DNA of 64,000 nt from Eutypella sp. D-1 (lineage: Eukaryota > Ascomycota > Sordariomycetes > Xylariales > Diatrypaceae). Of this stretch, positions 44,601 to 55,650 are shown piece by piece. The notes beneath the pieces are model-generated. The model had not been told where the DNA came from, made no database searches, and saw nothing but the letters and a program-made list of their open reading frames with translations. The position numbers were made by a program, and so were the translations under genes. The DNA is taken from positions 558,001-622,000 of the forward strand of contig JAJTTP010000011.1 of assembly GCA_023313575.1 (NCBI GenBank), read 5' to 3'. The number at the start of each line of letters is the position of its first letter. Position 1 is the stretch's first letter.

Positions 44601-45618
44601 TACCTTTCCGACCTGTAACCACGTATGCGACTGTACTTGATTTGTCTCGTTTCGTTTGTACTAATATCAAGTAACATTATTGACTATCTTGCTCCTCCCG
44701 GCGACTACCCGGTTCCCAATTTCTAGGACATATACACTATCGTTCTCGAGACGAGCGCTGCTGAAATGCATGCTACCTACCTTTTAAATGAGCAGCTCTC
44801 CCGGTCCTTGGCTAGCTTGGAAATCCTCTAGTCGGCGATTATGAAGTCTAACCTGAGTGGAAAGTGCAGGTGATCTGGCCCGTATATTGCAATGCAGGAG
44901 TTCTTGCCTGCGCCGTTATTCCTGGAACGAGCGGACGCGGCGGAAGCAAGATAAGCGGCCAGACCGTTCGGATGTCCCATAGAGGATACCCCCATCCGCA
45001 GACGAGGGATATGGATGCGCTAACGACTTTTATTGTCTTGCCCTCACAAACCCGATCGGGCTTGTTCTGCAGTAGAGGACGTGCCAAATCGAGTCGCAAG
45101 GGGGAGGTGGAGGCGTCCATTCTACGTTTGAACCCCCTTTTAAGTTCCTTCAGCTTGGATTCTTTCCGGGGCCTCGCCGCGGGCGTGGCTTGCATGATTC
45201 CCGCGTGTCGGATGCGGTTAACAGAAAACGGGTCCATGGCCGTGAAGGCACAAGGAGGCTATTGGCTGACGATGTGCGGCAGATTCCAGCCCCCGCTCCC
45301 CGCGTGGCTGCGAGCAGGGGGGCTGGACGGAGCTCTGGACGCGACGTCCAAGGGCCTCGCCGCCGATAGAACGTCTAGCTCAGCGCGCACGAACCCGTCA
45401 GGGGAGGGGAGGATATAGATAAGGGAGAAAAGGGTTCTGGATTATTCACCGCGCCATATATAAGGAGTGCGAGCCCGCGCCCTCGGTCTTAGGGAACCAA
45501 CGAGCTCAGCAACATCGCCCGTCGTCCTGAGTTATAAGCTAAACGAATCCAATCGTAGCTGAACAGATCTCACCTTGTGTGCTCTTTTCGACGGAAAAAA
45601 AGAGAGAAAAAAAAGGAG
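41631..45618. other. Gene-free region right of alpha-tubulin
   Basis: Nearly 4 kb. The left part is tubulin 3' flank. From 42600 to 43300 there are many short repeats of GCCTGCCTG, AAGCAAGC and GGCTGGCTGG type, and a G run at 44389-44400. Open frames overlap on opposite strands and have simple-repeat composition. I see no supportable gene. Confidence 0.55.
45457..45464 (+). promoter_or_regulatory. Candidate TATA box of the 45.6-kb secreted-protein gene
   Basis: TATATAAG on the plus strand, 155 bp before the start codon at 45619. Confidence 0.6.
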
Positions 45619-46178
45619 ATGCAGTTCAAAATCCCCACTATTGTCGTCCTCTGGGCCGTCATCCCGGCCGCCATGGCCAGCCTGCCGCCGACGATGGAGC
45701 TCCTCGTGTTCCAGGAAGGCCGGCGCATCGGCTGCGTCAACGGCTACGGCAAGTTCGTGGTGAACACCCTCGGGTGTTACCCGTTCCGTGCGCAGGCAGT
45801 GGCCGCTGACGACGACGGCGATGGCGACGACAGCAGCTCCGAGGAGAACAGGAGGCTCTGGGCTGCGGGCTACGGCACCTGCAGCGCCGAGGCCGGCGTC
45901 CTCGAGTGCTACGAGCCCGCGGGACAGCCCTCTTCGTTTAGAGTAAGAACCCCCTTCGTCGTGGTGATCATGACGATAATGATTATGATGGGTGGGCTGA
46001 CGGTCTTCATCCCTTATAGCTTAGCGGTGCGGACCTCGAGCTTGTCGGGGCGGGCACCGGGACCTCGTTCTCGGCCCAATCGAAGCCGGATTCCTCGGAC
46101 AGGACGGGCGTCGATATCATCATTGGCGACGGTGGTAGTGAGAAGTTCCTCCTTCAGGTCCGGGGAATCTCTGGTTAG
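45619..46178 (+). CDS. Small secreted protein, family unknown
   Basis: Exons 45619-45942 and 46020-46178 join in phase 0 to give 160 aa. The first 20 residues (MQFKIPTIVVLWAVIPAAMA) are a clear signal peptide. The mature part has four cysteines, in GCVNGYGKFV, LGCYPFRA, YGTCSAEA and LECYEPAG, with an acidic Asp/Ser-rich loop between the second and third, and ends in a short beta-rich segment (DIIIGDGGSEKFLLQVRGIS). Two disulfides are likely. I recognise no family. It stands alone in gene-poor DNA with a strong TATA box at the usual distance, which suits an induced extracellular protein, but effector function is not shown. Confidence 0.75.
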
Positions 46179-48193
46179 AACTAAGAGGGGACAGGGAAGG
46201 GGGGGGGTGCGTGGTTTGGCTTGTTCAGTCACCAAGCCCCTCTTCAAGAGTATACTCTATATTTGCATACCATACCACCCGACCTAACTGAAGGATGATT
46301 CGGGTAATAATAAGCTTGGAAATTGGATGGGATGTCTGGATACATGTACTGAATTTTTATTTAGTTCGGATGATTTGCCGGATGTTCTCCGAGGACTGCC
46401 TGCCTATCAGGCTGTCAGGACCCTATTTCTACCAGGTCCCTACGTGCCTTAACCAACCTGTCACATAATACATATCCATAATGTATGTGACAGTACAGGG
46501 TAGCGACCGCAGCACCGGGTTGGGGCGAATTCCTAATGGACGCTGGAGACTCTAGGCGACGGGGGCCGAGACCAATGGACAAAGATATATATATGTATAT
46601 GGTATGACTGTTTTAAGCAGGATTCATAATGTGATGTGTGATTGAGGATCAATTGTTCATCATAGTGTCCTGGTGGGTTCTTATCGCATATATGATGATA
46701 CATACCTACTAAGTACGTGCCCAGGCAGAAATCTAACAGGAAGAAGACGCTCGGATTAGGTAACGATGGACAAAGCTCCGGATCTCTGGAGTTATAGAAT
46801 ACATCTTGCATTACTCTCAGGTATCCATGGCGGGTCCCTTCTAATTTATAACACTACCTAATTATGTAGTATGTAATTAAAGAAACCCGTGGAAGATTGC
46901 GACGGGATGTTAAGTAGGAGATGATTAATCCCAACCGCTTGCACATTATTATGCATATGTATCTCCTTGCGGATGCTTGGACCCGGGGCAACCGGGGGGG
47001 GGGTGATTGGGAGCTTTGGATTTGTTCTTCAAGCTGTCTGGTTCTCGAGACGTCAGGTGCTGGTCAAAAAGAGGTTATTATGTATTCATATATCCATAGG
47101 ATATATGGAGTAGTCAGGATTGTACATACTGTAACCTGCATAATTATCCACTTTTAAGCCTTGGCACTGGAGCTCTTCTCGACTATTACTTGCCTACACA
47201 TGTACTATAGCTGCCTAAGCAGGTACTTCATAAGCAACCAATCCTAATACACCTGGGCATGTAGTTAACTAAAACCCAGCTCCAACCAACCGCTGCCAGC
47301 CTCCTAGAGTACCTCCCACTCTTGTCCCATGCACCTTATGTACCTAAGGTTGGTAGTTAGTAGGTAAGTAGGGGGGAGAGACATCCATACATAGTGGACT
47401 TACCTAACTTATCCAGCAAGTTCGGAATTGAACTTCGAATCCCCTCTACTACTACTACATCCGTATACTCCATACCTCACGCACTCAACTCACTCCGTAT
47501 ACACACCATACGCTCCTCCGTACATACGCTCCATACCTGCTTCACCTCTTTCTACCTCTGCATTGCATATCCACTGGTCAACAGGACGGGCCCTCGGGTG
47601 TTTTTAACGTTCTCCTTTAACATTGAAAGGTACTTTCTCGTCTCAATAACAATTGCACATAATTGAATAACTATCTAGAGAGCTCTGCTATGTTTGCTGC
47701 TATGTCTGCTATGTCGTAGTTCGAAGCTGGTAGAGATAGAGAGAGAGAGAGAGAGTAAAATAGGAAATTTCAAAAAGGGGTGATTGCGGTTTGCTCATCA
47801 TCGCTCGTTTAGGTTGCTACGACTTGATTCTTCCAAACTTTTATATCTCAAGGTCTTTAAGCTCTTACATTGTTGTGGTTTTTTTTTTCTTCTTTTTTTG
47901 TTTTTTTTTCTTCCCTCTCTCTTCTTCTCCTCCCGAGGTCACCACCGCCGACCAACCACCAACCAAACAAGAACCAACAACCATCAACCCCCCAACCAAC
48001 CGATCAATCCCCTACAGCCTAACCTTCTCAAATAAGTTTCAAATCACTCGTCCCGAATAATCCGTCCAAATAAATCAGCCCCAAAAAAATAAACCCGTCC
48101 AACGTTTCCTCGCCGAGCTCTATCCATACCTACCTAAGGTAATTAATCCACCATAACATACTGCTGAGCTCGGCTGTGGATCTTGGATTTACA
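46179..48193. other. Gene-free region and EDE1 leader
   Basis: About 2 kb. The right part is the EDE1 promoter and leader: an (AG)9 run at 47738-47755 and a long T/C-rich tract at 47880-47935. No coding frame supported. Confidence 0.6.
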
Positions 48194-51100
48194 ATGGCTG
48201 CCGAATCGAATCTCGACGCTGGTGAGTCTGCCCAACCCAACCCACCACCACCAATTCCCGAGGTCCTTGGACCACTCCTTGGGCTTATAATTAAATATCG
48301 TATATGCCTATATGCCTCTATGCCCATAATCTCTCTCATGCTTGCTTCATATCCAAAAGAGCAATTTGAACCCACATATCATTCCATACTGTCTTGTTCG
48401 CGTATTATCCATAATTACCTAAAGGAAAAAAGAAAATGACGATAATAACCTCTAACCACCGCTTTATAGCCGCGCCGAACCTGAACCTTACCCCCGAAGA
48501 GAAGAGAGCTTACGGTCAACTGTTCCGGCAAGCCGACACCGATAATGTCGGTGTCGTCACCGGCGAAATAGCCGTCAAGTTCTTCGAGAAGACCAAGTTA
48601 GACTCCCGTATCCTCGGTGAAATATGGCAGATCGCCGACAAGGAGAACCGAGGCTTCCTCACCCCCGCCGGCTTCGGAATCGTTCTACGCCTCATCGGCC
48701 ATGCTCAGGCAGGACGTGAGCCCACCCCCGAGTTGGCTTACCAGCAAGGTCCCTTACCGCGCTTCGAGGGGGTCACCATAAACCTCGCCCCTAACCCACC
48801 CCCACCCGCCTCGCCTCTACAAGCCCAGAGCACCGGTCCGGGTCCTATCAGAATCCCCCCCTTGACCCCCGAGAAGGTCGCGCAATATTCCACTTTGTTT
48901 GAGAGGCAGCCCTTACAACATGGCAACATGCTACCCGGTGATCAGGCGAAGAACATATTCGAGAAGTCCGGCCTGCCTAACGAGGTACTAGGGCGCATCT
49001 GGCAGCTGGCTGATACCGAGCAGAGGGGTGCCCTCGTCTTGACCGAGTTCGTTATTGCTATGCACCTGCTCACCTCCATGAAGTCTGGTGCGCTGAGGTC
49101 CCTACCCAATATTCTCCCCGCTGCCCTGTATGAAGCTGCCACGAGGCGCACAGGTTCCGCCAGGCAGAGTCCACAGCCGACCGGTCCCCCGCCCTTGCCG
49201 GCTATTCCGCGGCAGTTGAGCGGCTCCCAACCTATGCGACAGAGTAGCCCCCTGGGACGACCACCAGTTGGCCCCCAACCTACTGGCGTCCCCGTCCTCC
49301 CTCAGACGACTGGCGGCGACTGGCTGGTCACCGCTGCTGACAAGGCGAGATTTGATCAATTCTTTGCCGATCTCGACAAGTCGAACAAGGGCTTCATTAC
49401 CGGAGAGGAAGCTGTCCCATTCCTGAGCCAATCAAGTCTGCCCGAGGATACATTGGCCCAAATCTGGGACCTCGCCGATCTGAACTCTGAAGGCCAGCTC
49501 ACTAGAGATACCTTTGCCGTCGCGATGTATCTCATTCGACAACAGCGAAGCAGGCAGGGCGTTCCTTTGCCAACATCTCTACCGCCAAACCTAATCCCTC
49601 CGTCCCTCCGAACTCAGGCACGGCCTCCGGTCGGACCCGGGCCATCTCCCTTTGATGCCCCTGTCGCCACGGCTCCCCAGCCCGTACCGCAACCGCAACC
49701 CCAGCCGCAACCGCAACCAAAGTCGGCCCTTGATGATCTCTTTGGCTTGGATGCCTCGCCACCGCCCCCTGCTCCTGCTCAAGTACCCCTCTCAACTGGC
49801 GGCTCCGCAGCAAAGGATCCCTTTGCTGCTGGCCCATCATCTCCCACGCAGCCATCGACAAATGTCCCTACATTCAAACCGTTTGTTCCGTCTTCGTCCT
49901 TCGGCAAGTCACTAACCAGCCATGATACGGGCGGCTCGGGCGGCTCAGCTCCGAAGCCCGCGGCAGTGGATGATCTTCTCGGCGACAATGACGAGGCTAG
50001 CAAGAGGATTACCAACGAGTCCACCGAACTCGCCAACCTGTCGAACCAAGTCAGCTCTCTTTCAAAGCAGATGCAGCAGGTTCAAGGCCAGCGCAACGGT
50101 ACACAGAAGGAGATCACCCAGGCGAGTGAACAGAAGAAGAACTTCGAGCAAAGGCTGGCGCAACTGCGTACTTTGTACGAGAAGGAGGCGCAGGAAGTTC
50201 GTGCCCTGGAAGAACAGCTCAAGACTGTGCGCGCGGAGACCCAAAAGCTTACCAGCGAAATGGTCACGATCGACGGCAACTACCAGGACCTATCGACTCA
50301 ACACCGCCAACTCTCAGAAGCCTTGCGCGCTGATCAGCAAGAGAACGCTAACCTCAAGCAACGCATTAGCGCCGTGAACGCGGAGATCGCGCAGCTTAAA
50401 CCTCAAATAGAGAAACTCAAATCGGATGCCCGTCAGCAGAAGGGTCTAGTCGCCATCAACAAAAAGCAACTCTCGACGACAGAAGGTGAACGCGACAAGC
50501 TGAAGAGTGAGGTCGAGGATCTCACCAAGGGCCATGAGGACACCCCTCGTCAAGGTAGCACCGGGTCACCGGTCGCCGGATCCGCCCAAGTCGCGAGCCC
50601 GGCGCTGTCGACCTCCAGCGCAAACAACCCGTTCTTCCGACGTACCGCTAGTACCGATATCATAGGCGCTTTCACCTCCCCTGCCGCTAAACCGTACGGC
50701 GAAAAGTCATTCGACGACATCTTCGGTAATTTTGGAGGTGGTAGCGCTTCTGCCACACCGCCGCCGATCACCTCCTTCAAGCAGCAGAACACTGGAAACT
50801 CCGCAGCCAGCGGTGGTTCGTATGGTGCGCCCACGGGGCCGTCGCCCACTACCAGCCGCCAGCCAACGGCAACGGGAGAGCCGCCGGCACCACCGGAGTC
50901 GCGTCAAATCAACTCTAGCTTCCTACCACTCGGCGAGGCATCCGAATCTCTGTCATCTTCTCGCCATGTGTCACCGCCAGTCAGCCGAGCTGGCGACAAC
51001 ACATCAACTGCGCATGCCTCTCCGGCTCCGCTCGAACCGACGGGTACTGGCCAGAGTGTAGGATCTGCATCGGACGCGAGGAGATCCTCCAATGAGACGG

Positions 51101-52354
51101 AGGAGAAGCCGTCGGGTACGAATGCGTCCACCTCCGAAGCGTTCCCTAGCGAGTCATCGACCGATACGAAGCCAACCTCGTTTGCTGGAAACAGGGACAG
51201 CGACCCCTTTGGTGGCCTGAAAGACTCAGGAAATTCCAAGGTCGATTTTGAGTCGGCATTTGCCAATTTCAAAGCGCAGGACCAGTCCAAGGACTCGGGC
51301 AACGCGTTCTCGACCTTCAGCTCCGAATTTCCCCCGATCTCAGAGCTTGAGCGCGATGACGACGACTCGGACACGGCGAGCGAGGGAAACCGGTTCGACG
51401 ACGACTTTGCTCCCGCTTCACCTAACAACCAGCGCGATTCGAGGGATACCCCAAGGCCGCCGTCTTCCCCAGCCGCGTCTAAGGTCTCCGACACCCCAAC
51501 TGCAGAAGGCGGGGCGAAATTATCTCAACAATCCAAGTATGACTTCCTGTTTTCGGATGCGCTCCCTTCAGCAACCCCCCATCAGAGTACTAACCTACGA
51601 ACAAGTGATCTGTCATCTTTCCCGGAACCGCCTAAGGTCTCGCCTGGGTTCGGCCCGAAGGAAGACGACCCTTTCGCACCGTCACCCTCCACCGCGACTA
51701 ATACTACATCCGGGGCTAAGAAGGGTGCGTTCGACGACATCAGCGACGATTTCGACGGTTTGGAGGATGCCAAGGAGGGTTCCGCGGACGATGAGTTTGC
51801 CAACATCTCGAGGTCCAATCTGGATGACTTCAACCCTGTCTTTGACAGCAGCCCGCCCCCAAGCCAGCCTAAGAGCGAAACGACGAACGTCTCGAATGCA
51901 TTCGGTATCGACAGCAGCTACGATTTCGGCAGTATTTCTAATGCGTCGGGTACCACGGCAGGTGGTAATGCTCGCCCGGGTACCAATGCCTCCAGTACGG
52001 CTCCTGCGGCTAACAAAACGGCGGCACCCGAGCCCCAGGATTGGGACGCTATTTTTGGAAGCTCGGAGTCTAACAACGGTGCGAAACAAGCCACGAAGAA
52101 CACGGAAGAAACAGGCAACACGGCGCAGAGGCCGAGCACCGGTCGTGCCCTGACTGAGGACGGTAAACATGATGACCCGTTCGTCAAGGACTTGACCAAC
52201 ATGGGTTATTCACGGGCGGATTCTATCCGCGCCCTGGAGAAATATGATTACAACCTAGAGCGGGTAAGTCGACGATCCTACTTCCTACTACGAGTATCGC
52301 TAGATAGCTAACCACTCTTTGCAGGCTGCGAACTTCCTTGCCAGCCAATCCTAG
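48194..52354 (+). CDS. EDE1: EH-domain endocytic scaffold, EDE1/Eps15 orthologue
   Basis: Exons 48194-48221, 48470-52263 and 52325-52354 give 1283 aa. Domain order: three EH domains (about residues 16-100, 141-225 and 295-375) with the EF-hand-like loops and the W-Q/D-L/I-A-D cores (EIWQIADKENRG, RIWQLADTEQRG, QIWDLADLNSEG); a Pro/Gln linker with PQPQ repeats; a coiled coil at about 525-695; a long disordered region with NNPFF (an NPF ligand for EH domains) and several DPF motifs (KDPFAAG, SDPFGG, DDPFAPS); and a C-terminal UBA domain (about 1240-1283, NMGYSRADSIRALEKYDYN), completed by the last small exon (AANFLASQS). EDE1 starts clathrin-mediated endocytic sites at the plasma membrane and binds ubiquitin. 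Length and layout match the family. Confidence 0.96.
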
Positions 52355-53208
52355 TGTACGCCCATGATTTCCGTGGGGCAATTTTACGACCTAGGAAATA
52401 CGAATATGAAACATCACACCACCTACATACATCCCTTGATACGAAGCAAGATACCTCCAGAGTGATTTGCATAAGCGAAGGGAGGAGACCTGTCCAACTT
52501 TTTTTTATGTGCTTTTTTTTTCTTCTCTTTCGACCGTTTATATCGATGGGGGTTGGAGGGCGACGAGGTTTCTTATCCTTTCTACCTCGGAAGTGCTTGT
52601 AGTGTGCGGAGATTGTAAGGGAGAGTAGGGCGGAGTGAACCTAGGATGATAAGAGAGACAAACAACGCTGGCAAACCAGGCAGGAAGCCGGGCGAAAAGA
52701 CGGACAGCCAGATCGAAACGACTCTTTTAATGTATAGTCCCTGTATGTAATCTCCCTCTCTATTGCAAATAACTTACCTTCTTTGTTAATCCCCATTCGT
52801 TATTTACCCTTCATGGCACCTATTCGTGTTCGATTATTATTGTTGTACCAATGGATGTAGATTGCTGGCTTCGTAGATTAGGACGATATTTAACATGGGG
52901 TTGTTCCCCCCCTTTTTCTCTTTATTTACTTGCAACAACCCGGTCTTGCCTCTCTATGGCAGTTGATACCTTAGGTAAAAACCCGTTTCTGTCTGCCTAT
53001 ATCGTGAATATCTCGTAACACATCATTATACCATCATCGTGAACCTGAACGGACCTCTGGGGCGGTTTTGTTTTGCATTTTCCCAATTAATTCTTTTCGG
53101 AGAGAAAACCACAAAGACTATCATTGCACAGTGTTCTTATCCTAGATGATGTTATCGAAGTCAAAAGGTCAGTCGGTCCAGCAAGCAACAAGGCATACTA
53201 CCTTCCCA
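52355..53208. other. Convergent intergenic spacer
   Basis: About 850 bp of AT-rich 3' flank shared by EDE1 and the convergent Gly/Ser-rich membrane-protein gene. Nothing else seen. Confidence 0.6.
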
Positions 53209-54305
53209 TCACGCCAGCGGCGGCGGCGGTTTGAAGTAGTCAGCGGCAGCTGCCGCAGGAGGCGGAGGCGGCGGCGCATTGTACCCCATAGGCTCGTACC
53301 TGGCATCCGCATTACCCTTGGTGTCCCCGTAGCCCTGATCGCGCCCGCGCCCATGTCCGTGTCCGTGCCCGTACCGGATATCATCCGTATCATTGTGGTC
53401 GTGGCCGTGATGGGCCATCTTCTCGTAGGGCATCCCCTTGGTCCTGCCCCTACTACCGCTTAGTCCCTTAAACCCCTTCCACCCCCGCCCCGAAACGCAG
53501 CCGCATCCGCAACGGTGGCCCCATCGCCGGAACGTCCAGATCGGCAGCGCCAGGCCGCTCGCGAAGGCCAGCGCCTTCAGTAGTACCCACTGGGTCCGGA
53601 AGCGGGGGTCCGCGGACTGGGGTTTGGATCCCGATGAAGATGATGATGGTGATGGGGCGAGGGCGCTGGTCGGGTCGTAGGAAGGGTCCTCTTCTGCCTC
53701 TCGCAGCGCGCGTACCCGGCTTCGCTCTGTCATTTTTGGCTGGGGTTAGCTGGCTATCCTAGGGCTCAGTGTAGTAGGTAGGTAGGTAGGTGGGTTGATA
53801 GGATTAAGTAGTTAGGGGTAAGGGAAATTCGGAAGAGAAGAAAGACGAGAAGAGCTTTTTTTCCTTTCTTACCTTTCCTCCAGTACCAGATGCCCGAAGC
53901 CACGAACGCCACCGCGAACAGGACCCCCCAGACGATCAGCAGAATCTCCCACCACTTGAGTCCGCTCTGGTGACCGCCTCCGCCGCCGCCGCCGCCGCCG
54001 ACGTACCCGGGCCTGGGCCTGGATCCCCGGTAGCCACCGCCCGATCCCCCGCTCCCGCTTCCGCTTCCGCTGCCCCAGCCGCTTTTGCTCCCGGTTTTAG
54101 TGCTGCTCCCGATACTGTCGCCGCCGCTACTGCTGCTGCTGCTGCCGCTGCCGCCTTTGGTGCTAGAACTGCCGCTGCCGCCGCTGCCGCTATTACCGCT
54201 GCTCCCCTTGCTACCGCTGCCGCTGCCGGATGAGGAGCTGCCGCCACGACCGCCGCCCCCGCCACCGCCTTTGGGCGCGCGAACGGTGATTGGGAGGGCG
54301 GGCAT
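53209..54305 (-). CDS. Gly/Ser-rich single-pass membrane protein
   Basis: Exons 54305-53873 and 53726-53209 give 316 aa. The start is the ATG of MPALPITVRAPKGG; upstream codons in the same frame lack an ATG. Residues about 15-115 are almost only Gly and Ser with some Lys and Thr, encoded by imperfect triplet repeats. One membrane helix follows (WWEILLIVWGVLFAVAFVA), then a basic stretch (WYWRKERSRVRALREAEED) across the intron junction, then a hydrophobic segment (ALAFASGLALPIW), CGCGC, and a His/Gly/Asp-rich tail (HGHDHND, YGHGHGHGRGRD) ending in polyproline and polyalanine. The His-rich tail could bind metal; that is speculation. The acceptor at ACAG (53727-53728) was chosen because it keeps the frame, the CCCCAG upstream does not. 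Confidence 0.7.
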
Positions 54306-55440
54306 CTGATACCGCAACCTGAAGATTTTTTGGCCTGGATCACTGGGTTCTTCAGGAGTAGTATGGGTGTGTGTTGTTAAGAAATTGAGCAATGAGTGTC
54401 AATGGTGCCAATTGCGCTGGTCGGCGACCTGAGGCTACTAAGTAATCAATCGATTGGTCCTCGAATTCATCAATTGGAATAAGTTTTCACGCGGAGCTCG
54501 AGATTCAAAAACATATACATGCAGAGCGAGGCCTGCTTAATACAGGTAATATGTTTAAAAAGGCACGCAAAGGTCATACGTAGGTGACTATGTAAGTATG
54601 CGGTGGGCGATCGTGAATGTGGGGAACGGATCAGAAAAATGAGAGAGGACGGACAGGCCATGGCAGACGGGCCTGACGGGGAAAGATCGAGGAAATAGTA
54701 GAATATACGGATTGAGTTATCTATCTTTCAGCTCTCTTCCTCTGCCCGTCGCCTCCCCCCCCCTCCCCCTCCTTCACTCCGTCAATATATGACAGCCTAC
54801 CTCTCCTTTCCTCAAATCAGAACCTCCCGCTCACTCGGTGTTGGCCATGTACTAAGTAGGACTTTACCACCTCACCGGCGATCACAATTGAGGAGATCCT
54901 TTACCCTCCCCCTCCCCCTTGTCTGTTCCTGCACCCTTGGTTCGTCGAGGGGGGAGTCTGGATCTTCCAGCGCTGACCGCCAAGTCTCCCAGCCGGGTAG
55001 TAGATAGTGTATTGTAATGGCAGTGAGAGGACTCCGGTCGGTTGCTGCCCCATGTTCTGCCGCCTGCCCCTCCGAGGCGGGTTCTTGGCTTTTGGCGAGG
55101 CTGATTTGGCCTTTTTTGGCCTTTGTACGAAGTGTATGTAGGTCTCTACCTAGGTGACAATATAGGACGTTTCCCGTTTCTAGACCCGTACGTCAAAAGG
55201 GGGGGTAATACGGTTAAGTACATATCATTCGCGGCAGTTGACCAAGTTGAAATGCCAACAGAAATATCACTATAAAGCCAATAAGTGGGGGAGGGTGATC
55301 GGTGTTTAAGTCTATACCTGTCCGTCCTTACGTAATATTGCCCGATGTCCGATGTACTGGTGCCGATCATGCCGCCGCTTCAGTCAACTTTAAACTGTCT
55401 TAGACAGACGGGGCTATCCAATCCATGACTTAGACAATTC

Positions 55441-55480
55441 CAACCTTTAACCTTTAACCTCTAAACCTTCAACCTTTAAC
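55441..55480. repeat. 7-bp tandem repeat, AACCTTT-type
   Basis: Five imperfect copies of AACCTTT (two perfect, then AACCTCT, AAACCTTC and AACCTTT). It resembles a telomeric repeat only superficially (telomeres here would be TTAGGG/CCCTAA). Confidence 0.8.
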
Positions 55481-55610
55481 AACGTAAGAAGTAAGTCATA
55501 TATGAGTACAACTTCGTCTTTCAACCAGCGAGCGAATATCCGACAATCCCATGGAGCCCCCATCAATGCAGCGGTAGCAAACCCTGCTTGCAACAAATAA
55601 ATAAATTCAC

Positions 55611-55645
55611 AGTTCGCAGTTCACAGTTCAAAGTTCAAAGTTCAC
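55611..55645. repeat. 7-bp tandem repeat, AGTTCAM-type
   Basis: Exactly five 7-bp units, AGTTCGC, AGTTCAC, AGTTCAA, AGTTCAA, AGTTCAC, ending six bases before the start codon of the RING gene, so it lies in the presumed 5' leader. Confidence 0.85.
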
Positions 55646-55650
55646 ATACG

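Larger units (their letters stand above)
54306..55650. other. Divergent promoter region with 7-bp tandem arrays
   Basis: About 1.3 kb between divergent genes. It contains C-rich runs (54750-54775, 54900-54920) and two arrays of 7-bp units just before the RING gene (separate entries). No gene seen. Confidence 0.6.

Noticed and set aside
47400..47450. TTCGAATCCCC, a tRNA B-box-like word
   Set aside because: No matching acceptor stem, anticodon arm or A box at the right distance.
55441..55480. AACCTTT array as an interstitial telomere
   Set aside because: The unit is 7 bp and is not TTAGGG/CCCTAA.
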